This document shows, in pieces, positions 6,227 to 13,749 of a stretch of 23,515 nucleotides of DNA. The notes below the pieces were generated by a model. It ran no database searches and was not told the DNA's origin. It saw nothing but the letters and a program-made list of their open reading frames with translations. Every line of letters begins with the position of its first letter. Within the stretch, counting starts at the first letter, position 1. The stretch is taken from contig DAOUVG010000001.1 in assembly GCA_030667735.1 (NCBI GenBank), positions 1 through 23,515 of the forward strand. Direction: 5' to 3'. Source of the stretch: Dehalococcoidales bacterium (lineage in GTDB: Bacteria; Chloroflexota; Dehalococcoidia; Dehalococcoidales; Fen-1064). A program made the position numbers and the translations under genes.

Positions 6227-7630
6227 CTAGCGGTTTCTGCTGCGGCGGGGTGCTCTTCTGTGGCTGGTGGCGTCGCCACGGTAGTCCGGCGCCGTGATGT
6301 TAAAGAGCACGCTTATCTTGGGGTCAGCCAGCCTGGAGCTGACACGGTTCTCAATTTCCTCCAGTGAGCAGGAAGTAGTAATCACCGTTGCCAGCCGTGC
6401 ATTGTAGCGGTGGTTGATTACCTGGTACAGCTTCTCCTCTGCCCAGGGGGTAGTTGTCTGCTCGCCGAAGTCGTCAAGTATAAGCAGCGGGGTGCTCTTG
6501 ACACCTTCGAAGAGCCCGTCATAGGACGTCTTGCTGTCCGGACTAAAAGTAGAACGCAGGTGGTCAAGGAAGTCCGGCACGACAACGAAGAGGGCCGGTT
6601 TGCCATGCTGGTAGCGATAGTTGACAATCGCGGCCGCCAGGTGTGTCTTGCCGCAGCCGTTGATGCCCTGGTATACCAGCCAGCCGTCCGGTGATTTAGC
6701 AAAGTCTACAGCGAGGCGAAATGCCATCTCCAGGTTCTGGCGCTGTTCGAGGGGCAGGTTGACCCGTTTCCAGTCGAAGCTGTCAAAGGTCATCTTCTTT
6801 TGTAGCTCAAACTCGGGGTCCCAACTTGAAATGGACAGGGCTGACTGCCTGGTACCGACAGTATATACCTGGCAGAACCCCGGGTCCGTGAGGCGGGTGC
6901 GCATTCTCTCATCGAGTTCCTCCGGCGGAATTATGGTGACGACCACGGTGGGCAGCCGGTTGTTGAAGCGGTGGTTTATAAGCTGCTCCAGCTTCTCCGT
7001 AGCCCAGGGGGTGCCGGACTGCGCCCCGAAGTCGTCCAGGACGAGCAGCGGGGTATTGCGGACCTGCTCGAAGAACTCGTCGTAGGGCATGTCACTGTCC
7101 GGGCTGAAGCTCGAACGGAGGTGGTCAAGGAGGTCCGGGGTGGTGATATAGAAGGCCGACCGGTCTCTGTCGATGCGGTAGTTGGCGATGGCGGCGGCGA
7201 GATGAGTCTTGCCGTTACCGCTGGGGCCGGTGAGGACCAGCCACCCCTCCGGGTTATCGGCAAATGTCCTTGCTGCAGCAAGCGCCCGCCCGAAGTGCTG
7301 CCGGCTGTTGATGTCCTCATTCCTGCCTTCGGGGATGATAGTATCAAAGGTCAGACGGGTGAGCGGACCGAGGTTGCTGTATTTTTGCAGGCGGGACTGG
7401 CGTTTCCCTTCCTGGCCCTGCCGGACACACCGGCAGGGAATAACACGACTGTAGTCCGGCTTTCCCGTTGGCAGAAGGGGATGGAGGAACCTGGCCCCAT
7501 TACAGATGGGGCATACCGGTTCGGCAGGGGCGTCCTCCGGTTCCTCACCGGAGGGTGCGTCTGCCTGTGGTCCTGGTATATCTGCCAGGACCTGTTTGCT
7601 CAATATGTCGCCGATATGCTCCAGGGTCAC
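6227..7630 (-). CDS. Tandem DnaC/DnaI-like AAA+ helicase-loader ATPase (internally duplicated)
   Basis: The 467-residue protein contains two complete DnaC/DnaI/IstB-type ATPase modules in one chain. Residues 38-70 hold a Cys pair set (C40, C43, C66, C68) like the zinc region at the N-terminus of DnaI. Module 1 has Walker A G-P-S-G-N-G-K-T (135-142), Walker B L-L-V-L-D-D (195-200) and R246 as a possible arginine finger. Module 2 has Walker A G-I-N-G-C-G-K-T (322-329), Walker B L-L-I-L-D-D (382-387) and R433. By hand alignment 45 of 70 residues match between 161-230 and 348-417, so the copies arose by duplication. The tail (451-467) is strongly basic. The usual family size is about 250-330 residues with one module. 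It starts at GTG 7630 with GGAAAG upstream. It follows dnaB and the DnaD-like gene, so a role in loading DnaB is likely. Confidence 0.88.
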   Translation of the reverse strand: MTLEHIGDILSKQVLADIPGPQADAPSGEEPEDAPAEPVCPICNGARFLHPLLPTGKPDYSRVIPCRCVRQGQEGKRQSRLQKYSNLGPLTRLTFDTIIPEGRNEDINSRQHFGRALAAARTFADNPEGWLVLTGPSGNGKTHLAAAIANYRIDRDRSAFYITTPDLLDHLRSSFSPDSDMPYDEFFEQVRNTPLLVLDDFGAQSGTPWATEKLEQLINHRFNNRLPTVVVTIIPPEELDERMRTRLTDPGFCQVYTVGTRQSALSISSWDPEFELQKKMTFDSFDWKRVNLPLEQRQNLEMAFRLAVDFAKSPDGWLVYQGINGCGKTHLAAAIVNYRYQHGKPALFVVVPDFLDHLRSTFSPDSKTSYDGLFEGVKSTPLLILDDFGEQTTTPWAEEKLYQVINHRYNARLATVITTSCSLEEIENRVSSRLADPKISVLFNITAPDYRGDATSHRRAPRRSRNR

Positions 7631-7673
7631 TGTTGCTGCTTTCCTTCACTCCAGAATAGGGTCAGGATGTCAT

Positions 7674-7696
7674 CGTGTCTCCTGACTGGGGACACG
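7674..7696. other. Intercistronic hairpin between the DnaD-like and loader genes
   Basis: CGTGTCTCC pairs with GGGGACACG around a TGACT loop, directly after the stop of the DnaD-like gene. There is no T-tract on the minus strand, so termination is unlikely. In the minus-strand mRNA the stem contains an AGGAGA followed by ATG ACA TCC TGA, a three-codon frame of doubtful meaning. It may affect mRNA processing or stability between the two genes. Confidence 0.35.
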
Positions 7697-7698
7697 CC

Positions 7699-8412
7699 TT
7701 AGCGCCGGACCATGTGTCCATATTTGCCCTTGATGAACTTGTCCGGGTCTGTTTTCCCTGCTCCCCGCTGCGTGTCTTCGTTCCTGCCATCGGTTGTCCA
7801 GCGCTCCAGTATGCGGACAATATATCGCCAGCTCCGCTTGTTCAGGCTGACAGCTTCCCTGATGGCGTCCTCAATCCATTCTCTGGGGTACTGCTCCTCG
7901 GCTTCGCGCAGTTCCTCCGCAATCATGGGGGTCAGCATGCCGATATTCTGCTCGTAGAGTGCGAAGATATTGGGTGTCTCCTCCACTTCAGTAACGGCTG
8001 CCTTTCCGGGAGCTTTCAGCCCGGCGAAGGCGAGCTCCCCGCTCTGGATTTTGGCCAAAGACCGCCTATCGGACTCGGTGTTAAGGAAATACACTTCTTC
8101 CGGCTTGTCGTCCATGCTGAGAGCCACTCGGAGAATCGTACTGCGGTCGACTGCCATGTCAAGGCCGCGTCTAAGTACATCTTCAGGTGATTTCCCTTCC
8201 TCCTTGAGCCCGCTCATGAGGACGGCATCACCCAGAAGCTCCCGGTAGGCGGTAAAACGGGGAGAGCCACGCTTGCGATAGAGTATCGAGAAGAGGTGCA
8301 GTGTCACCTTCAGCTCGGCGATGTCCCTGATTTGCGGGACAAGCCGGTTTATGAAGACGTTGGGGACCGGGGTGAACTCCATCCTGGCCGGGAAGCCATT
8401 GAACTGCTTCAT
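7699..8412 (-). CDS. DnaD-domain primosome protein
   Basis: The 237-residue product resembles DnaD of Gram-positive bacteria, which bridges the origin-bound initiator and the helicase-loading machinery. Residues about 13-75 look like the winged-helix oligomerisation domain (V-F-I-N-R-L-V-P-Q-I-R-D-I-A-E-L-K-V pattern). Residues 147-205 are the C-terminal DnaD domain (N-I-F-x-L-Y-E-x-N-I-G-M-L-T-P and the K-R-S-W-R-Y-I-V-R-I-L-E-R-W end), which in DnaD binds DNA. The tail is charged and short. Its ATG overlaps the dnaB stop in an ATGA, so translation should be coupled to dnaB. The neighbouring loader ATPase completes a helicase-loading set. I give no symbol because assignment as dnaD itself rather than dnaB of Bacillus type is not certain. 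Confidence 0.88.
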   Translation of the reverse strand: MKQFNGFPARMEFTPVPNVFINRLVPQIRDIAELKVTLHLFSILYRKRGSPRFTAYRELLGDAVLMSGLKEEGKSPEDVLRRGLDMAVDRSTILRVALSMDDKPEEVYFLNTESDRRSLAKIQSGELAFAGLKAPGKAAVTEVEETPNIFALYEQNIGMLTPMIAEELREAEEQYPREWIEDAIREAVSLNKRSWRYIVRILERWTTDGRNEDTQRGAGKTDPDKFIKGKYGHMVRR

Positions 8413-9782
8413 AGTAAGCTCGGCTCCTGGCTGGCGATGTTCTCGAACTTGGCTAATCTCGGGACAAAACGCAGGTTCAGGTCGCCGGTAGGCCCATTGC
8501 GGTGCTTGGCAACGATGACCTGGGCGATGCCTTCGGGATAGTCCTTGTCCGGGTACTGCGCCAGCCAGTCTTCCTCAGTGGGGTAGTAGTACTCGTCGCG
8601 GTAGATGAAGAGGACGACGTCGGCGTCCTGTTCGATGCTGCCGCTTTCCCTGAGGTCGGAAAGTTGGGGGCGGTGGCTCGTACGGCCTTCGACCGCCCGG
8701 CTTAGCTGGGATACCGCTATCACCGGCACGTTGAGTTCACGGGCCAGTGCTTTAAGGGAGCGGGTGATGTAGCTGATTTCCTGGACGCGGTTCTCTCCCC
8801 TGCTTTCTCCCTGCATCAACTGGAGATAATCAACTATGATAAGGTCAATGCCGCGCTCATAGTAAAGACGCCGGGCCTTGCTGCGCATCTCCATCACCCG
8901 CAGCATCGGGGAATCGTCGATGTATATCGAGCACTCGGAGAGAACGCCGATAGCGCTGAACAATCTTCTCTCGTCCGACTCCATCTGGTGTTCAAAACGC
9001 AATTTCCTGAGATTAATGCCGGACTCGCTGGCCACCAGGCGCTGGGCCAGCGCCTCATTTGCCATTTCCAGGCTGAAGATGACCACGCAGGCGCCCTGTT
9101 CTACGGCGGTATTTCGGGCGATATTCAACGCCAGGCTGGTCTTACCCATGCTGGGTCTGCCGGCGATTACGACAAGGTCGGAGCGCTGAAAGCCATCGAG
9201 GAACTCGTCCAGACCACGAAAGCTGGACATTATCTGAGCAAGTGGCTGCTGAACATCGTCGTCCGGCTGGGGTGGGGGTTCGAGGTATCTCTCCAGCACC
9301 TGTTTGATGTGGACGAAGTCAGCGGAGCCCCGGGTGCTGCGGAGTTTGTACAGGGTATCCTCGGCCTGGCTCAGGGCGGCATTGATATCCGGGTCTGCCT
9401 GGTAGCCGATGTTTGATATACTGTCTGCGGCGGTAATTAATTGACGCATTATTGACAGCCGGTAGACAATCTGGGCGTAGTGCTCAACATCCAGTGAAGT
9501 AGGGACAATAGATATCAGGTGGGAGAGATAGGCAACACCACCGATAGACTCCAGCTTCCCGAGCCGCTCCAACTCCTGGGCTACGGTTATCTGGTTGATG
9601 GCTTCGTTGCGTTCATAGAGCGAGAGGCAGGCCTGGTAAACGAGCCGGTTCTGCTCGCTGTAGAAGTTACCCGGTCGCAGCAGGACGGCTACCTCGTAGA
9701 TAGCTTTACCATCTATCAGCAGCGAGCCACCTACCGCCTCTTCAGCGCTGATATCATGTGGGGGCAGTCTGTCATTGCTCAC
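8409..9782 (-). CDS. dnaB: Replicative DNA helicase DnaB
   Basis: This is the hexameric 5'-3' fork helicase (named DnaC in Bacillus). In the 457-residue product an N-terminal helicase domain (P-P-H-D-I-S-A-E-E-A-V-x-G-S-L-L start) precedes the RecA-like motor. The motor has Walker A G-R-P-S-M-G-K-T-S (208-216), S-L-E-M at 237-240, Walker B I-I-V-D-Y-L-Q-L-M near 314-322, and a C-terminal Q-L-S-R-A-V-E-x-R and D-L-R-E-S-G-S-I-E-Q-D-A-D. I place the start at GTG 9782, where GGAAGGAG is 8 nt upstream. A longer frame back to 9881 would overlap rplI and adds 33 residues unlike the family. The gene follows rplI with an 82-bp gap, a common bacterial order, and shares an ATGA with the DnaD-like gene. 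Confidence 0.96.
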   Translation of the reverse strand: MSNDRLPPHDISAEEAVGGSLLIDGKAIYEVAVLLRPGNFYSEQNRLVYQACLSLYERNEAINQITVAQELERLGKLESIGGVAYLSHLISIVPTSLDVEHYAQIVYRLSIMRQLITAADSISNIGYQADPDINAALSQAEDTLYKLRSTRGSADFVHIKQVLERYLEPPPQPDDDVQQPLAQIMSSFRGLDEFLDGFQRSDLVVIAGRPSMGKTSLALNIARNTAVEQGACVVIFSLEMANEALAQRLVASESGINLRKLRFEHQMESDERRLFSAIGVLSECSIYIDDSPMLRVMEMRSKARRLYYERGIDLIIVDYLQLMQGESRGENRVQEISYITRSLKALARELNVPVIAVSQLSRAVEGRTSHRPQLSDLRESGSIEQDADVVLFIYRDEYYYPTEEDWLAQYPDKDYPEGIAQVIVAKHRNGPTGDLNLRFVPRLAKFENIASQEPSLL

Positions 9783-9864
9783 CCCGCACTCTCCTTCCGC
9801 CGGAATAGTGGACGATGGTCGGATTTCCAGCAGAGTCCCTGTTTCTGGTCTGCCGAAGACCGGT

Positions 9865-10317
9865 TCAGGACTCCTCTTCAACGACTGTCAGTATTATCGT
9901 GGGTACTATTTCCCTGGCCAGCCTTATGGGTACTTCATAGCCCCCCAGTTGGCGGATGGGGTTCTCCAACTCGATTCTCCGCTTGTCGATGACACATCTG
10001 GTGGCCTTTTCAATCTCGGCAGCGATATCAGCCGGCGTCACCGAACCATAAAGGCGGCCTTCCACCCCGGACCGGGCCTTGAGGGTAATCTCCTGGCCAT
10101 CCAGCAGGCCGGCCAGTTCGAGCATTTCCGATTCGGTCTGGGCGGCAATGCGGGCACCTGCCTTTATCCGGGCTTCGATGACATTCATCATCTTGGGGTC
10201 TGCCTGTGCCGCAAACTGGTTTGGTATCAGGTGGTTTCTCGCGTAGCCATCAGCTACGTCTTTTATTTCGCCGGCCTTGGCGACATTATGTACATCCTGC
10301 AGGAAAACAACTTTCAT
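9865..10317 (-). CDS. rplI: 50S ribosomal protein bL9
   Basis: The 150-residue product is large-subunit protein bL9. The N-terminal domain shows the family pattern M-K-V-V-F-L-Q-D-V-x-N-V-A-K-A-G-E-I-K-D-V-x-x-G-Y-A-R-N-x-L-I-P. A central helix and a C-terminal RNA-binding domain (G-R-L-Y-G-S-V-T-P-x-D-I-A, then K-R-R-I-E-L-E-N-P-I-R-Q-L-G) follow. The length is typical. The ATG at 10317 has only a weak GAGAGT upstream. A promoter with a perfect TATAAT lies just upstream, making rplI the first gene of the rplI-dnaB-DnaD-loader operon. Confidence 0.97.
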   Translation of the reverse strand: MKVVFLQDVHNVAKAGEIKDVADGYARNHLIPNQFAAQADPKMMNVIEARIKAGARIAAQTESEMLELAGLLDGQEITLKARSGVEGRLYGSVTPADIAAEIEKATRCVIDKRRIELENPIRQLGGYEVPIRLAREIVPTIILTVVEEES

Positions 10318-10348
10318 ATCTACTCTCTTTCTCAGTGATGATGGTGCA

Positions 10349-10379
10349 ATTATACTTCATCCCACGCAGAGGAGGTCAA
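10349..10379 (-). promoter_or_regulatory. Promoter of the rplI-dnaB-DnaD-loader operon
   Basis: The minus strand has TTGACC (10374-10379) and a consensus TATAAT (10349-10354) with a 19-bp spacer, longer than optimal. It lies in the 70-bp gap between trxB and rplI and gives a leader of about 25 nt. Confidence 0.65.
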
Positions 10380-10387
10380 GGCTTTTT

Positions 10388-11320
10388 TCACTGTTCCGTG
10401 AGATGTTTTTCGGCGAAGATTGCGGCGGTAGCCCCGTCACCGGCAGCCGTTATCGCCTGTCGGGCGGAGTTGTGGCGAATGTCGCCGGCGGCCAGAATAC
10501 CGGGTATGCCGGTCTCCATCTTCTCATTGGTGATGATATGACCGATACCATCCAGGGGCAGAATCCCCTTAAGGTAGTCCGTGTCCGGTCGGAAACCGAT
10601 AGATACAAAAACCCCCGTCACGGCCAGCATGGACTGTTCGCCGGTCTTCACATTACGCACAGCCGCTCCCTCGACGAAATCCTTGCCTTCAATCCGCTCG
10701 ATAACGCTGTCCCACCTGAAGTCAATCAGGGGCTCCGCGAAGGCCCTCTCCTGGAGGATACGACTGGCACGCAACTGGTCACGGCGGTGAATCACGGTTA
10801 CACCGGAGGCGAACTTGGCGAGGTGCAGGGCTTCAGTGATGGCGGCATCACCGCCACCGACTACAGTCACCGGCTGTTCACGAAAGAAGGCGGCATCACA
10901 GGTGGCGCAGTAAGACACGCCCTTGCCGGTAAACTCCTTTTCGCCGCTGACACCCAGTTCCTGTCTACTTGAACCACCGGCGATGATTAACACCCGGGCA
11001 GTGAAGGCACCCTCGGTGGTCCTGACCAGTTTCAGGTCTTCCTGTAGTTCGAGCCCGCAGACCTCGGCGGAAAGCGTTTCCAGTCCGAACTTGGCCGCCT
11101 GCCGGTTGAGCAGCTCCCCGAGTTCGGGACCTGAGACACCGTCCGGGAATCCGGGGAAATTCTCCACCTGCTCGGCATTGACAATCTGGCCGCCTACCAG
11201 TGCCTTTTCCATGAGCAGGCTGCGGAGCCTGGCACGCGAGGTGTAGAGTCCGGCAGTCAGGCCTGCAGGGCCGCCACCAATAATGATAACCTCGTAGACG
11301 TTACCTTTATCCGATGTCAT
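10388..11320 (-). CDS. trxB: Thioredoxin reductase (NADPH)
   Basis: This 310-residue FAD enzyme passes electrons from NADPH to a thioredoxin-type protein. The FAD-binding G-G-G-P-A-G-L-T-A-G-L-Y (15-26) is at the N-terminus. The redox pair is C138-A-T-C141-D. The NADPH-binding G-G-G-D-A-A (155-160) with H-R-R at 178-180 indicates preference for NADPH. The C-terminal A-G-D-I-R (about 277-281) closes the FAD site. The family consensus A-G-D is kept. Its ATG overlaps the stop of the preceding small thioredoxin-fold gene in an ATGA, so the two are translationally coupled and that protein is a plausible partner. No terminator is seen between trxB and the downstream rplI promoter. Confidence 0.95.
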   Translation of the reverse strand: MTSDKGNVYEVIIIGGGPAGLTAGLYTSRARLRSLLMEKALVGGQIVNAEQVENFPGFPDGVSGPELGELLNRQAAKFGLETLSAEVCGLELQEDLKLVRTTEGAFTARVLIIAGGSSRQELGVSGEKEFTGKGVSYCATCDAAFFREQPVTVVGGGDAAITEALHLAKFASGVTVIHRRDQLRASRILQERAFAEPLIDFRWDSVIERIEGKDFVEGAAVRNVKTGEQSMLAVTGVFVSIGFRPDTDYLKGILPLDGIGHIITNEKMETGIPGILAAGDIRHNSARQAITAAGDGATAAIFAEKHLTEQ

Positions 11321-11649
11321 GTTCCAATCTCCATTTCAGCTTCAACGGCATCAATCATCCGGCGAATATCAAACTGCCCGGCAATCCTGAGACGACCGTT
11401 GATGAGTAGCAGAGGCACGGATAGGCTTCTCTCCCGGATTGTCCCCCGCCATTCGTTTGCCTGCCCGTCATCAGTACCGCTCGCGAGGTCGAGGTACTCC
11501 AGACGGGCTTCGGTACCAAACCTGTCCTTAATCTGTCGGGCGGCCAGGGCGACGGCATCCGGTGAAGACCAGTCCGTCCCACAGTCGGCGTCGCAGTCCC
11601 TGCGGCTGCTTTCATTTATGATGCTGATTGTGACAGTTACTTCTGTCAA
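11317..11649 (-). CDS. Small thioredoxin-fold protein with CxxxC (YuzD/DUF1462-like)
   Basis: The 110-residue protein has a thioredoxin-like pattern: a short strand (T-V-T-I-S-I), a Cys pair C19-x-x-x-C23-G near the first helix, a second strand around E-Y-L-D-L, and then S-V-P-L-L-L-I-N-G-R, where the Pro is in the position of the cis-Pro of thioredoxins. It ends with a helix. The spacing is CxxxC, not the CxxC of true thioredoxins, and the overall layout resembles the YuzD (DUF1462) family; the family name is tentative. The start is a TTG at 11649 with AGGGG 8 nt upstream. It lies 44 bp after plsX and shares an ATGA with trxB, so it is probably reduced by TrxB or transfers reductant from it. 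Confidence 0.7.
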   Translation of the reverse strand: MTEVTVTISIINESSRRDCDADCGTDWSSPDAVALAARQIKDRFGTEARLEYLDLASGTDDGQANEWRGTIRERSLSVPLLLINGRLRIAGQFDIRRMIDAVEAEMEIGT

Positions 11650-11693
11650 TAACGGTACCCCTGTTCCCGCCGGCTACGCGTGACGTCCGCTTA

Positions 11694-12701
11694 CTACTCC
11701 GATGCAGCAGGCTGACTATGTTGGTCCTTTATTATCTGGCAGACGGCGCTATCAACGCTTTGCTTGGCGAGACCGATGGCGTTCCTTATGGCCTTGGCAT
11801 GGCTCCGTCCGTGAGCTATGATAACATCGCCATCCACCCCGAGGAGGCAGGCCCCCCCGGATTCCCGATAATCTATCCGCTTGACCAGGGAGCCGAGACC
11901 GGTATCAAAGAGCTGATGGCGCGACTGCATGTGACGGGCGTTGGCGAATACCTGGCCAACGTTGCGCAGCTGAAGGAAGGTATCACCCAGCCCTTCGAGA
12001 GCCTTGAGGACAATATTTCCGGTAAAGCCGTCGGTCACGATTACATCGGCTCCTCCCCGTACGAGCCCGTGCCCCTCGATATTACCCACGAAGTTGAGGT
12101 CTGTTTCCTTGAGGAGGTTATAGGTCTCCCGCATCAGGAGGTTTCCCTTCCCCTCCTCCTCCCCATTATTAAGCAGGCCGACACGGGGAGAGGGGACACC
12201 GAGCACTTCCCTGGAATAGATGGAGCCCAGCCGGGCGAACTGGACAAGGTATTTCGGCCGGCAGTTGGCATTAGCGCCGGAGTCAATAAGCAGGACGGGG
12301 GCGGTGACGTTGATATTGATAATGCTGGCAATGGCGGGACGTTCGATGCCTTTAATCCTGCCCAGACTGAGAAGCGCCGAGTAGAGCACTGCACCGGTGT
12401 TACCGGCGGACACAAACGCCGCTGCCTTCCCCGTCTTTACCAGATTGATACCCATCATGATTGAGGAGTCCGGCTTGTTGTTAACCGCCTCTATCGGCGA
12501 CTCGTTGTCCTCGATGGTCTGAGTGGCATCAACGATGGTCATGTCCAGCTTCTTGAGATAGCGGCCGGTCTGCACATGAAGCAGGTCCTTTCTACCTACC
12601 AGGGCAATCCCTATGTCATAGTCTTGGGCAGCTTTGATGGCTCCCTTCACTACCTCGCGGGGGGCATATTCTCCGCCGGCGGCGTCAACAGCTATTATCA
12701 T
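11694..12701 (-). CDS. plsX: Phosphate acyltransferase PlsX
   Basis: PlsX makes acyl-phosphate from acyl-ACP for the first acylation of glycerol 3-phosphate in membrane lipid synthesis; it acts at the inner face of the membrane. The 335 residues begin M-I-I-A-V-D-A-A-G-G-E-Y-A-P-R-E-V-V-K-G-A, close to the family A-V-D-A-M-G-G-D-x-A-P pattern (here Ala and Glu replace Met and Asp). G-N-T-G-A and the D-G-F-x-G-N-I-V-L-K block, G-V-D-G-D-V-I-I-A-H-G and S-H-x-K-A-I-x-N-A-I are typical. I chose ATG 12701, with AGGA about 6 nt upstream, over an ATG 12 bp earlier. The frame runs open further upstream only because it crosses the palindromic repeats at 12714-12790. The usual fab genes are absent here. 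Confidence 0.94.
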   Translation of the reverse strand: MIIAVDAAGGEYAPREVVKGAIKAAQDYDIGIALVGRKDLLHVQTGRYLKKLDMTIVDATQTIEDNESPIEAVNNKPDSSIMMGINLVKTGKAAAFVSAGNTGAVLYSALLSLGRIKGIERPAIASIININVTAPVLLIDSGANANCRPKYLVQFARLGSIYSREVLGVPSPRVGLLNNGEEEGKGNLLMRETYNLLKETDLNFVGNIEGHGLVRGGADVIVTDGFTGNIVLKALEGLGDTFLQLRNVGQVFANARHMQSRHQLFDTGLGSLVKRIDYRESGGACLLGVDGDVIIAHGRSHAKAIRNAIGLAKQSVDSAVCQIIKDQHSQPAASE

Positions 12702-12713
12702 TTGTTTCCTCAT

Positions 12714-12790
12714 GCGGCTACGGAATAGCCGCCACGCAAAGCGGCTACGGAATAGCCGCCACTCAAAGCGGCTACGGAATAGCCGCCACG
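12714..12790. repeat. Three tandem 27-bp palindromic repeats
   Basis: The units are at 12714-12740, 12741-12767 and 12768-12790; the last is cut to 23 bp. Each contains GCGGCTACGGAATAGCCGC, a 7-bp perfect hairpin stem (GCGGCTA/TAGCCGC) with a CGGAA loop, followed by a short CAC(G/T)CAAA spacer. Only one base differs between units 1 and 2. The array fills the gap between the activase gene and plsX, and the third unit forms the last codons and the TAG stop of the activase gene. Confidence 0.95.
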
Positions 12791-13740
12791 CGCTCCCACA
12801 TATCGCAACGCCCGCCCCAATGGGCGAGAGCCTTGCCGTTAAGGGAAAGCCGGGCAACCTCACAGTTATTCGGACAGGCCTTACATTCGAACGAGGAGGT
12901 GCGGTACTTCACCTCGCTCTGGTCAAATCCCTTGAACTGGCTGCTGCTACCCCCGGTGGCCATCTCCTCGTGTACCAGCAGGGCAGCGCCAATAGCTCCC
13001 ATAATCTCATGGTGGGGTGGGACAATAATTTCCATACCAAGCTCTTCCTGGAGAGCCCTGATTATTGACTGGTTGAAGGCAACCCCGCCCTGGAATATGA
13101 TTGGCGGCTGGATGTCTTTACCCAGACCTACATTGCTGAGGTAATTGCGCACCAGAGCCTGGCAGAGACCGTAGAGGATATCTTCAACCCGGTGCCCCAT
13201 CTGCTGCTTGTGCACCATATCCGATTCCGCAAAGACGGTACAGCGTCCGGCAATGCGCACCGGGGCACTGCTCGCCAGCGCTCGCTGGCTGAGTTCTTCG
13301 ATGCTCATATCGAGGCGCAGCGCCTGGTGGTCAAGGAAACTGCCGGTGCCGGCGGCGCAGACGGTATTCATGGCAAAGTCAGTGACTATCCCGTCGCGGA
13401 CGATGGTTATCTTGCTATCCTGCCCCCCGATTTCAATGATGGTCCGGACGTCGGGGAAGTAATGCAGGGCGGCCACTGCGTGGGCCGTAATCTCGTTCTT
13501 CACCAGGTCCGCGCCAACGATTACACCGGCAAGGTAGCGGGCGCTCCCGGTTGTGGACACACCGCAGACATCGCAGTCTGCGGGAAGCTGTTTCCTGGTT
13601 TCCCGCAGTCCTTCCTGTATCATATCAATCGGCCTGCCCTGGGTCAGGAGATAGACGTGGTTTACCAGCTCGTCGTGCTCATCGAGGACGGCAAGTTTGG
13701 TCGTTACCGAACCAACATCAATCCCGAGGTAGGTTTCCAT
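12772..13740 (-). CDS. BadF/HgdC-type ATPase, activator of 2-hydroxyacyl-CoA dehydratase-like proteins
   Basis: The 322-residue protein is an ASKHA-fold ATPase of the BadF/BadG/BcrA/HgdC family, which uses ATP hydrolysis and a 4Fe-4S cluster between two subunits to push electrons to low potential. The P-loop G-I-D-V-G-S-V-T-T-K (6-15), I-G-G-Q-D-S-K (104-110) and the cluster cysteines C128 (N-T-V-C-A-A-G-T-G) and C167 (A-G-R-C-T-V-F-A-E-S-D) are intact. An added C-terminal Cys group (C286, C289, C293, C312) is not part of the minimal HgdC fold. ATG 13740 follows GGGAG by 5 nt; two GTG codons just upstream are in frame. Its last codons lie in a palindromic repeat. It follows two HgdB/DUF2229-like genes on the same strand and should serve them. 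Confidence 0.92.
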   Translation of the reverse strand: METYLGIDVGSVTTKLAVLDEHDELVNHVYLLTQGRPIDMIQEGLRETRKQLPADCDVCGVSTTGSARYLAGVIVGADLVKNEITAHAVAALHYFPDVRTIIEIGGQDSKITIVRDGIVTDFAMNTVCAAGTGSFLDHQALRLDMSIEELSQRALASSAPVRIAGRCTVFAESDMVHKQQMGHRVEDILYGLCQALVRNYLSNVGLGKDIQPPIIFQGGVAFNQSIIRALQEELGMEIIVPPHHEIMGAIGAALLVHEEMATGGSSSQFKGFDQSEVKYRTSSFECKACPNNCEVARLSLNGKALAHWGGRCDMWERVAAIP

Positions 13741-13749
13741 CACCACTCC

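Noticed and set aside
6971..7702. A 243-codon plus-strand open frame opposite the loader ATPase gene
   Set aside because: It is a shadow of the duplicated ATPase gene, and no family pattern or ribosome binding site is seen.
11629..11648. Inverted repeat TGACAG/CTGTCA at the start of the small thioredoxin-fold gene as an operator
   Set aside because: The repeat lies within the first codons, no promoter is placed beside it, and a 6-bp dyad of this kind is expected by chance in a window of this size.
12714..12790. CRISPR array
   Set aside because: The three units are directly adjacent with no unique spacers of 30 bp or more, and no cas genes are present.
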